Part shown: positions 23,706-33,455 of the stretch, in pieces | Layout: every line of letters starts with the position of its first letter | Position numbering within the stretch: position 1 is the stretch's first letter | Assembly: GCF_030704535.1 (NCBI RefSeq) | Contig: NC_081813.1 | Coordinates: forward strand, 3,434,001 to 3,498,000 | DNA length: 64,000 bases | From: Vitis vinifera | Lineage: Eukaryota > Streptophyta > Magnoliopsida > Vitales > Vitaceae | Reading direction: 5' to 3' | Translations under genes and position numbers: made by a program | Notes under the pieces: generated by a model | What the model saw: only the letters and a program-made list of their open reading frames with translations | What the model was told of the DNA's origin: nothing | Database searches by the model: none

Positions 23706-26249
23706 ATGAACGGCCTGAAAACGCCGCCGGAAATCGGGATACAGCTGCCGGAGGCGAAAGTGGCGGCGGAGACGGGGACAATGAGCGGGCCGCTAGTGCC
23801 TCCCAGGTCTGACCGGAGTGTTCGCCGGGGAACTGACGTTGCTCACGTCGTTCTCCGGTTCGTTTGTCTTTTAACCTCGGTGATAGCTCTGTCGTTGATG
23901 GCCACAGCTAAGGAAGCTGCCTCCATCTCCATCTATGGTTTTCTCCTCCCGGTTTCCTCCAAGTGGTCCTTCTCCGACTCCTTTGAGTAAGATTCTCTGG
24001 TTCAGTTAGCTTCAAATTACCTAAATGCCCTTCTCTATTGTGTTGAACGATACTAATATTTTTGACAAATATTAGTATTTGAATATTATATTTTTGAAGA
24101 TGATCCATTTCCATTATTTTTTTCTTCAAAAACGATACTTTGGCATTAAACTCTTTTTTTTAGCTCAAGGTACCTGTCCTTAAAGCACAAGGTACAAGTA
24201 CTGTCTGTACTAATTGATTTCTGCGATTTGTATTGGTGTCCTGTATTTTTACTGACAAAAATGATCATGTGGTGTAGGTTGATTCACTGGGTTTTGCTCT
24301 GATATTTTGATAGTTTGCCATGTTGTGTGGGTGCTGTACTGATGCAGTTGAATGTTATATTTACCATGTAACCCTAGGGGTTGGTGGCTTTTGAGTGGAG
24401 ACAAGATTTTGGGGAATGGCTTCTTGTCACTTTTGATGGCATTTGAATGAATAGAAATACCCGTGAATGATTCTTGTTTTCTTTTGTTTCTTTTTTTTGT
24501 TTGACTCTGTTTTTGTCAAGACTCCTTTTTTGTCTTGAGACTTGTGGAATTATCCTTTTCCTCTTTTCTTGTATAGACTTATGGAAGCTCAGCTATCAGT
24601 CAATGCAGCTAACAGTACTAGATTTTGGATATATAGATGATCTTCATATTGAAATCTTTTTTTTTTTTCCTGATTTTGCATTACATGCTACAGAATCTAA
24701 CAGAGAAACAACTTGGGATGTTTTTATTTTTTTATTTTATCTTTTGGCGTATTGACACTGGGGGTAGTAATATTATGAGGCCTTTTGGCCATGTTTGAAG
24801 GATCGACTTGGTTCTCCACTGCCCTTACAATTGGAGATATACCCTGAAATTGGGCTAATATTAATTGTTGGACACAATAATTAGATGGAGCTTAGTGTTA
24901 TTCTTGAACTGGGAAGTGTTCAAAACAATTGTTTAATGAGCAGTTCTATTCATGCTTGGCCTTTGGCTTCCTGTAATTAAAAATAGATGGGATAGAATTG
25001 CAAAAATAGAAAATTGTGGAGCTTTTTTTTAGTTGATGTTGTCAAGGAATACATGTTGAAGCTTTTTTTGAATGTTCAAAAGTGGGTGAATTCTGTGGAC
25101 TTGTGTTTATCAGGTATTTGGTCGGAGTTTCGGCAGCTGTTGCTGCTCACGCTTTGCTGCAACTGATTATTAGCGTATCAAGGCTGTTGAGGAAGTCTCC
25201 AGTGATTCCCTCTCGGAATCATGCATGGCTCATTTTTGCTGGAGATCAGGTACATTTGTTTTTCCTTTCTTAAGAATTTGGAAATGTTTTCTTGTGACAG
25301 AACAATTATATTTTGCTGAAGAGCAATCAAAGTCAGGACTTTACCTAAGCTATTGAATCTTCCTCTAAGTCATGATATTGTGTTGGGAAAATTGAATAAA
25401 TGGATTTCTCTAGACCTTCTTTTCTCACCAAACCAATGCATCTTGAACTAATTGGTCAAAAGTTAGCTATTTAAGTCCTGCACATTTAAGAGGATATGGT
25501 TGAATTATAGGAGCAGATGAAAGCTGAAATCAGTTTTAGTTTGTACTAAGATTGAAAATTGGTGCCTGGACTTTGAGGGCAAAAGAATGCAGAATTGGTT
25601 GTGGCCTTTTCCTTCTTTTTTCATGACTTTTATACAATTTGTGTGTTCTCTTTAGCTGATAACATCAGAATTTGTCATCCATCTTCTTGGCTCTATCATT
25701 GATTTCATGTTTCTTAATCAAGAACACAAAATGTTGTTAAGCCTCCTTAAATGATGGTATTCTGTTGGGAAAGTTGAATCCCTGCATTTCTCTAGATCTT
25801 CTTTTCTCACCAAACAAATGCATATTGAACTAATTGGTCCAAATTTAACTATTTAGGTAATAACCATTGAAGAAAATATGACAAAATGACCGGAGCAGGT
25901 GAAAACTCGAATCAGTTTAAGTCTATACTAAAACTAAAAATTAGTGCCTGGATTTTGGTGGGTGGGGTGGGGGAGAGAATCTGTTTAACTACTTGCTTAA
26001 GTACAACTTTGTGTGACTATTTTGTTGTTGCAGGCCTTTGCATACGCGATGTTGAGTGCTGGGTCAGCTGCTTCAGGAGTCACCAACCTAAACCGCACGG
26101 GAATTCGACATTCACCTCTACCAAATTTCTGTAAGCCCTTACGTAGCTTCTGCGACCATGTTGCTGCCTCAATAGCCTTCACTTTCTTCAGTTGCTTCTT
26201 GCTTGCCACCTCTGCCATTTTAGATGTAATTTGGCTATCCAAGTACTAA
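23706..26249 (+). CDS. CASP-like membrane protein, 210 aa
   Basis: Coding exons are 23706-23986, 25114-25249 and 26034-26249. The first junction splits the Glu codon of SFE|YLVG. The second is phase 0 (GDQ|AFAY). The protein belongs to the Casparian-strip membrane domain family (formerly DUF588), with four transmembrane helices. These lie at about residues 40-60 ([20 protein letters not shown]), 95-115 ([19 protein letters not shown]), 131-151 ([17 protein letters not shown]) and 180-205 ([20 protein letters not shown]). Both ends are cytosolic. The conserved Arg in helix 1 (LRF) and Asp in helix 3 (GDQ) of the family are present. These proteins mark or scaffold plasma-membrane domains. The length fits the family, and I think it is closest to the CASPL3A type, which is from memory. 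Intron 2 holds a diverged internal duplication. Confidence 0.93.
25345..25975 (+). repeat. diverged direct duplication in intron 2 of the CASP-like gene
   Basis: Two copies of about 230 bp start near 25350 and 25742. They share TGTTGGGAAAATTGAAT-type sequence, CTTCTTTTCTCACCAAAC, TTGAACTAATTGGTC and a GTGCCTGGATTTTG-like end. Divergence is substantial, so the duplication is old. Confidence 0.8.
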
Positions 26250-27137
26250 ATTTCCACTTCATACAACTATGTTGTGCATCCTATATGAATATATATGGAT
26301 TTGAGAAAAGACCTGCAGTTCTGCAGCCTTCTGGGTACTGGTATTTTTGGGGTTCAGGGCACAGACTGTCTTTTGTAAAGAATGAAACAACCTCCTGTGA
26401 TGTGAATCACATAAACACTATATAATCGATGGCTGAAATGTCAAAATGCATGTGCAATTGTAGATTTTATAATTGGCTTGAGTTGGTAACTAAATTTGTG
26501 AGGTTAATTATTCAAGTTAAATTTCTGATGCCTAAATTCTTGAATAAATCTAGCTTCAATTTCTAGTGAAGCTTTCAGTTGATGCTGTTCCTAAAATAAA
26601 TTATGAAGTGTTTGGAATTGATGAACCTGATATCATTTGTTTTTGTTTGACATAGTTTGAATTACATGCCTTTTTGTAGAGTGAAGACCCTATTGTTGTA
26701 TCATTCCAAAATGTTGCATTGCTGTCAAAGTTATCTATGAAATATGAAGAATAATAACTAAAAGTCTAAAACAACTGTAAAATAATATTAGTGTTCTGCA
26801 CAGTATAGAAAATAGGAGAACTACTGAAAAAAAAGTTATGAAAAGAGGACAGTAGAGGGTTTAATGATAAGTTTCTTTAACCTGTAACTAAATTTATTGA
26901 GATGAGAGCTAGTGCACGAGGCAAGAAAAAGGAAAGAAGTAGAGAATCCATTTGTTGGAAGATGGAAACGAGAGATTTTAAAACTCAACCAGTCATCCAT
27001 TCTCGAACAATTTTAGAACAATCCTCTATAAAAAATTGAAAGCTTATCTACTTATAGCAAAACTAGGATGATGAAACTTGAGCTGAAATACTTGAAGAAT
27101 AAACACACATGAAACAATAGAAAATAAAAGATTGTAC
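26250..27137. other. 3' UTR of the CASP-like gene and spacer to CNL-1
   Basis: No gene is seen. The first few hundred bases are likely the 3' UTR of the upstream gene. The end of the stretch, from about 27137 leftwards, would be intron or 3' flank of CNL-1, because a conserved splice donor (- strand CTCAG|GTACAATC) lies at 27137/27138. Confidence 0.5.
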
Positions 27138-27259
27138 CTGAGAAAGCATGGGAGGAGACAGTAACTGGGCAGGAGTAAGGAACAGGAGCAACTTGTCCAC
27201 CATCCTAACCTTTCTTCAGAGATGGTGGATGCCTTTGAAAGTTGGGAGTGAAGGTGCAC

Positions 27260-30004
27260 TCAAGGGTCGAAGTAGGGAGTGAAAGTGCTCTTAAGGGTTT
27301 CATCCTCCCACTGCAACTCCTCCCACCAGCTTGATTCACCCTCGATTTTCTTTAAACTGTTGGTTGCACTGTTGGAATCCAATGGCAGCTTCCTCAGCGT
27401 TGGGCAATTATACACTGCGATCTCTGTGAGGGAAGGAAATGGCAAGGCCTGTTCAGGGATGCTCCTTAGATTTGGTAGATCATCCAAAATCACTCCTTTG
27501 AGTCTTGAGAATATGCCCAGGTTTTCTGAAACTCCACCCTCATCGCCTATCAGTTCTTCCATGGATTCACATTTAGTTACTCCAAGAAATTCAAGACTTG
27601 GGATGTAAATAAGCCATGCCAAGTGCAACAACTTTGGGAGTTGAGAAATAATTACATGGCAAAGGCATTGGAAGTTTGAGTTTACGATACCATCTGCTGC
27701 AAAACCCCATTCCCCAACCTTTTCCAAATCTACTTTCATTTCTTTCAACTCCTGACATCTCTCTATTGTTAGCATATGTAGATGTTTCATTTTGGCAATT
27801 GGAGTGAGGCATACCATCCAAGTTCCCAAGGCTTAAACATCTCATAGCATTCTGTAGCTTTTGGGACCTCATTAACTTTTCAAAAGACAACGCACCTTCT
27901 ATGGGAAAGCTGACCTCATTTATGTGTTCCAACCCTGCGAGCACCTCTAATAATGCTTTATTATCCTGCCATAAATAATTAGCTTTATTATCCTCCCATA
28001 AGTCAGCAGCTTCCTCCTCTTTCGATGAATAATGAGCTTTCTTCCTCTCTTCAAGTGAATAATTAAGTTCCATATCTAGATCTTGAGAAAAATGATCTCT
28101 GCCTTCAACTTGCATGCTAAATAATTCAATGATGAGAGTTTTGAAATTACTTCCTTAGGAATTGTTTTAAGACGTGGCATCCAATCCAATATCAAACACC
28201 TTATTCTTATCAAAGACTTAATCTCAGTAGGTAATTTTCTTAGCTTTGTATATGACAAATCGAGATATTGTAAAGTAACCAATCTATCAATTCCAACAGG
28301 TAACTCAGTTATTTGAGTACCTGACAAATCCAAAACTTTTATGATTGGCATGAGATGAAAGAATTCATAGGGAAATGTCTTCAGAATAACACTTCCAAAA
28401 ATTAAAGTTATCAGATTGTGACAAGATGGTGGTATTGCGAGTTTTTCCACACTTACATCCCACAGTGATATTTGCTTTGCCTCTTTCTACTTTAAAATTT
28501 GCTGAGCTTCCAAAGTACCATCTTCTACAACAACTTTGTTCTTGTTGCCACAATAATCTGAAGTTAACCACAAAGCCATATCACGAATAACATCATGCTT
28601 CTTGATTTGATTATCTTCATCACTCTCAAATAGACATGCAACCTTTAGATGCTCAATGATGTTATGCCCTTGGTTACGTGCTTCATGTAAGTTGTCAAAT
28701 TCATCCAAAAACCCTTCTCCAATCCAGAGGTTTATAAGATCATTATCTATAATTACATAGTCCTCTTGGAACACAGCAAGATATAGAAAACAAGATCTCA
28801 AGGTGCCATTTTGCAAGCTATCATAACTGAATTTCAAGACAGGAAATACATGATCTCCCATACCTGAAAACTTTGATGGATAAGTCTTCAACATTTGTAT
28901 GGCTCATTCCCATTCTTGTAGTGTACTCTTACCAGCCATGGCTCGCCCAATAGTAATGAGTGCAAGTGGCAAACCTTTGCACTCTTTAGCAGCAATTTCA
29001 GCTAGCTTAGGTATGTCTGGATGTGAACATAGAGTACTCTCTCCAACCTTCTTCTTGAACAAATTGATGGCCTCGTCTTGTGTCAAACACTCCACCTTAA
29101 TGCTCTTTTGAGCATCCATATCATGACAAACATCCCGAGATCGAGTTGTTAATATTACTTTGGACTTGTTTTGAGAATTAGGAGAAGGAACCCCCAGTTT
29201 TTGGAGATCAAGTCGCTCCCATACATCATCTAACAATATCACAAATCTTTTTGACTTCAGGGTATTGAAAATTTCTACTGCCTTTTCATCCTCGGCTCTA
29301 TTTCTCCATCTGTCATCGGGGATGTCTAATTTATTCCGAATGACTTCTTGTACTTTTCCCACATTTGCAGAGCTGGATACTACAATCCAAATGACTACTT
29401 CAAAATCATTGCTTGTTTTGAAGAACTCATTATTGACTTTGGTCATGAGGGTAGTTTTCCCAACACCTCCCATTCCGTATAATCCAATAATTCCCAGTTG
29501 TTCATCTAGGATGCATCTGCAAACCTCAGCGTACATCAGATCCAAGCCCACAGTCTTCTCCATTGGCCTCTCGTCCACCGGATCTTGAAGTAATCTATTA
29601 GCTACATCATTAATACAGCTCTTACTTAGATCAGCGATAGCACCAAGCTTTTTACTCGCTATCTTCCCGATCTTGTAGCTGGACCGGCAGTTCTTGGGAC
29701 AGCAACTTCCAAGGCATTTCCTCTGGATTTCTTGATTACCCTTTTGCAGTATTTCATCTACTTGTTTTTCCAAGACTCGTACGCTTTGAAGCCAGCCATC
29801 AACTTCCCGTGTTCGTCTCATTTGTCGGTTTTTCTCGGCAAGTTCCACCTTGGTCTTTACATCTTCAGCTATGTTCTTCAGCTCCTCCATGGCTTTGCTC
29901 AAAGATTCAAGGATTTCTTGCAGATCACCAATATAAACTGCGCGTTTGGTGGTGCAATCCCATAAGCGAGTGGCAACATCAAGGATTGGGCTCACGCAAT
30001 CCAT
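27260..30004 (-). pseudogene. CNL-1: broken CC-NB-LRR resistance gene
   Basis: The start at 30004 gives MDCVSPILDVATRLWDC, as in the intact paralogues. CC domain, P-loop (GMGGVGKTTL), kinase-2 (FVILLDDVW) and GLPL (GLPLALITIG) are all readable in the first frame. The frame then hits a nonsense codon at 28904-28906, where relatives encode Arg (QEWE*AIQMLK). A second in-frame stop at about 28484-28486 replaces the Trp of KWKEA. A frameshift near 28100 precedes the acidic insert (frame regained at NKALLEVLAGLEHIN). Another frameshift near 27810-27830 restores the LRR end (IAKMKHLHMLTIERC to FTPYFDP). If transcribed, it would give a 366-residue CC-NB protein without LRRs. Divergence from the other copies is clearly greater than theirs from each other. 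The proximal promoter also looks deleted relative to CNL-2. Sequencing errors could not plausibly explain four lesions. Confidence 0.9.
29455..29476 (-). promoter_or_regulatory. candidate miR482/2118 target site in the CNL-1 P-loop
   Basis: The coding strand reads GGAATGGGAGGTGTTGGGAA across the P-loop codons, the place where the miR482/2118 family is known to target NLR transcripts in many dicots. CNL-2, -3 and -4 differ more at this place (for example GGTATGGGGGGTGCCGGGAA). Targeting is inference; no alignment score was computed. Confidence 0.35.
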
Positions 30005-30103
30005 GGGTGGTAAGAAATCACAGAAACAAGACCCAGAAATTCGACCAGGAAAGAAGAAAAGAGCAGAGAATAGGTGATGAGGTGCTGAGAGAGGTTTGCT
30101 CAA

Positions 30104-30300
30104 ATCTATTATGCTTCAACTATCACATTTATCAAGTATTTAATAATTTAAAACCAAATTATTAATTGTTTGTTTGACTTGTGATCTCAATATCATATTA
30201 TGATGGATCAGGTTAAGCTACCAAGAAATTACTGAGAAAACACTGCAGCAAGACTATAACAGTTCCCTATTCATACGCTTCATCAATTTCTAAATCAAAA
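30104..30300 (-). repeat. CNL upstream block, copy 1
   Basis: The segment from ATCTATTATGCTTCAACTAT to ATATCATATTATGATGGATC matches segments upstream of CNL-2 (about 36770-36905) and CNL-4 (about 57030-57127). Here it lies only about 100 bp upstream of the start codon, against about 600 bp for CNL-2, implying loss of proximal promoter. Confidence 0.8.
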
Positions 30301-30305
30301 TTGCT

Positions 30306-30948
30306 GGTGTTTGTTTTTTTAGTTTTTTGTTGAAAATCATTTAGTTTTAGAATTTAGGTTGTTTGTTTTTTTACTTTTTCATGACTTATTATAAACTTTT
30401 TACTAAATAGAAAAAACCAAAGGTGATGTTTGTTTTTTGCTGAAAACCATTTAGTTTTAGAATTTAGGTTGTTTGTTTTTTTACTTTTTCATGACTTATT
30501 ATAAACTTTTTACTAAATAGAAAAAGCCAAAATATGTGGTTTTTTCTAAATAGAAAAAATAACACAATGATTTTTTTTACTTTTTAATACTTAATAGAAA
30601 TAAAATAATACAAAAACAAACAACCTAATATTTAATACTATTAAGTATTAAGGTTCTATTTAGAATTAAGTAAAAAAACAAACACCACCAAAATATATAA
30701 CTTTTTCTAAATAGAAAAAATAACACAATGATTTTTTTTTATTTTTTAATATTTAATAAAAATAAAATACTATAAAAACAAACAACCTAATATTTAATAC
30801 TATTAAGTATTAAGGTTCTATTTAGAATTAAGTAAAAAAACAAACACCACCAAAATATATAGCTTTTTCTAAATAGAAAAAATAACACAATGATTTTTTT
30901 TTACTTTTTAATATTTAATAGAAATAAAATACTATAAAAAACATCACC
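30306..30948. mobile_element. rearranged, partly tandem MITE cluster (family of 18501-18776)
   Basis: Pieces of the same MITE are repeated. A partial left end runs from 30306 to about 30415. A full-length inverted copy starts GGTGATGTTTG at about 30422 and ends AACACCACC at about 30689. Two further right-half copies end near 30849 and 30948 (ATCACC followed by TAA). Each internal copy keeps the AAATAGAAAAA and TTAAGTATTAAGGTTCTA motifs. Confidence 0.8.
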
Positions 30949-31179
30949 TAAATAAATTTGTCCAAATACTTCTCAATGATATGATTTGCATTGTATATAC
31001 TTCTCTAATTATATAATTTGCATTTTATATAAATATTTGCAAAAAATAATGGTACTTTTATCTGATAACATGATTCCTAACTTGAAGTGCAGCAGCACAT
31101 AATTTGGTGGAGCTTGGTGCTATTTCCTCTTTCGTCGAGAGTATGATTAAAATGCTACAATAGAGAATGAAAATGAAAA

Positions 31180-31540
31180 ATTTAGGCTATATTTCCTAGG
31201 TGTTTTTGAAAACCATTTTTTGTTCTCTATAACAATATAGAAAAAAAGAAGAAGGAGGCAGACGATATAAAACAATTTTCTATTTTTAAAATAAAAAATG
31301 GTGTTTTTAAATAATAATTTTAAATTATTTTTATTCGTTTTTTGATAATTATTTTAAAAAATAATTATGTAAAAAATGATTAAAAATAAAACATTATATA
31401 TAAAATTTATTTTTAAAACATATTAATAATGTAAAAATCATATTCAAAACATTTCAAGTTTGAAATACACGAAAATAATTTTAAAAATTATTTTTTAGAG
31501 TTGGTATTGAAAACAGTTACTAAATAAAACTTTATTTTTC
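31180..31540. mobile_element. decayed MITE-like sequence
   Basis: The internal stretch GATTAAAAATAAAACATTA followed by AAATTTATTTTTAAAACATA matches the MITE at 1466-1787. The end at about 31535 reads GTTACTAAATAAAACTT, like that element's right end. Boundaries are unclear. Confidence 0.4.
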
Positions 31541-31639
31541 TTCTTAATTAATGTGTTTGAATAGATTAGAAATGAGAATAAGAATAAAATATTTAATTTC
31601 ATGGAAACCAAAATGGATTTAGTTAGGATTTTGACATCT

Positions 31640-32290
31640 TCTTCCATATTTCCATGGCACATTTTAAGGGCATGGATTTTGAGGCATGCCCATGTCCAAA
31701 ATCTTTTGACCTACTAGCTGAACCCATATTTTTTAGTGAACATAAACTAGAACCCATCTAAATTATATCCTTTCAAAAACACATATAATAAAATATTACC
31801 TAAAATTTGTTTCAAAAACCACGTCCACCTGTAAAACCATCTTCTTCTTATGAGTGTTCATTTTAAATACCACTATAGGATAGTTTCAAGACCAACTTTT
31901 AGATACCTAAAATTAGATATCTTACATTTATTGAGGGGCAGTAGCTTCACACCTTACACACGAGAATTTTTCACTCAACTTTACACACAATACAAGCATA
32001 CAAGAATTTTTTTTTTTTTTTTTTTGCTTTTTAAATGACTATTTATGCAACCCATCCATCCTATGCACACAAAGCATCCAGTGATCCAACAATTGCGAGG
32101 AGTTTCAGCTGAGTCAAGTATTCTTCAAAGACTTGTCCTACAAACACAACATAGCAAATCAGGTGGATCATCATCTAAGTTGAAGAACAAATATACTTCT
32201 ATGAAATCTGAGAAAAACTGCTTTTCATTCTGAAACCTAAACAACAGGGAAGTAAATTTTAATATTTAGATTAAATTCAAGGAACCATTC
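31640..32290. repeat. CNL 3'-flank module, copy A
   Basis: Features in order are GGCATGCCCATGTC, ATATTACCTAAAATTTGTTTC, ACACAATACAAGCATACAAG, a poly-T run, TTTATGCAACCCATCC, AGCATCCAG and GAGGAGTTTCAGCTGAGTC. The same order recurs at about 40540-41040 and, split by a retroelement, at 60350-60850 plus 63578-64000. Confidence 0.8.
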
Positions 32291-32393
32291 ATGAATATTA
32301 TCAATCATAAAAATTTCCAATAACCGAAAAGGATAGGTGTAGACTATGAATTATTATGAGGGTATATATATTTATATTGTAGTAATTTATTTG

Positions 32394-33455
32394 AATAATT
32401 ACAAGCATATTAGAATATTTTTCTAAACTATTTTAAAATAAAAAAATATAATAAAAATAATAATAATTAATAAATGCAATAAAATAATAAAGTGACAAAT
32501 AACATGTAGAAAATTATTATATATATGATATCAAATTATATACATCATGAAAAATAGTAATATCATCATTTATGATAGTATATCTCATACCATAACAAAT
32601 ATATTCTATGAAATTTTAGTCATATTTATTTTCACAAAATTTTACATTTTCCTTTTCTATTTTTTAAAATTTCTTTAAATAATCTCATTTTTTTTAGAAA
32701 AGAAAAATAAGAAATAAAAAACTTTTTTGAAAAGTAAAAATAAAAAATAAAACTAGACAACATTTTCTCAACCAAATGCAACTTAAAATTTTCATAATAA
32801 TTCTATAAAGGAAGTAGTTTTTTCATAGTTTAAGTTACTCCGGGTAAAATAATTTTGAAAATAAGCATGTATGTGACTAATAGTTTTGATTAGGTAAGCA
32901 TGCATGGAACAAATAGTTTTGATTAGGTTTCATTGAAAGAAGACTTTGATTATGGGAACAAATAGAAAAATTAGTAAATGGAAAAAGATTGAGCTAATAC
33001 TAATGATGCATCAAGTACCTCGTTGGACCAAACGTTCTTCCTTAACCGACTTTACAAACATGAATTTTAGGATATGAGAATACAAAATACGATGACCACC
33101 AGAAAAAAGTAGGTTATTTTGTTTTCTGTAAAAAAAGGAAAATATAATGTTTTATAAATACTTTCTTTTTAACCTATAAGTCTATAACTAAATTTATTAA
33201 GATGAGTAACATTTGAGGAAGGAAAAAAAATAAAACCAAAGGAAAGAAAAGAAAAGAAAATATACCTTACCAATTCCAATATAAAACAAATTCTTAGCAG
33301 AAAAAAAAAATAATAAACAATGAAAACATGCTAGACATTTGAAAATTTGTCCACAGTACCTGAGAGAGCGTACATGGGAGAAGCAGGTAAAAGGGTGGGA
33401 AAGGGAAGGAGTGCAGCTTCTCTCCACCATTCTGTCATTTCTTCACAGACAGACT
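32394..33455. repeat. 3'-flank segmental duplication shared with CNL-4 (copy at 52226-53260)
   Basis: From AATAATTACAAGCATATTAG at 32394 rightwards the sequence matches 52226 onward almost base for base, through the 3' flank and into CNL-2/CNL-4. Left of that point similarity stops abruptly. A 33-bp tandem duplication around GATTAGGTAAGCATGCATGG (about 32890-32925) is present here only. Confidence 0.92.
33359..33360 (-). other. conserved splice donor downstream of the CNL-2 stop
   Basis: The - strand reads CTCTCAG|GTACTGTGG 96 nt after the stop codon. The same donor context is kept in CNL-1 (27137/27138), CNL-3 (41791/41792) and CNL-4 (53168/53169). The acceptor was not identified. Confidence 0.5.
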
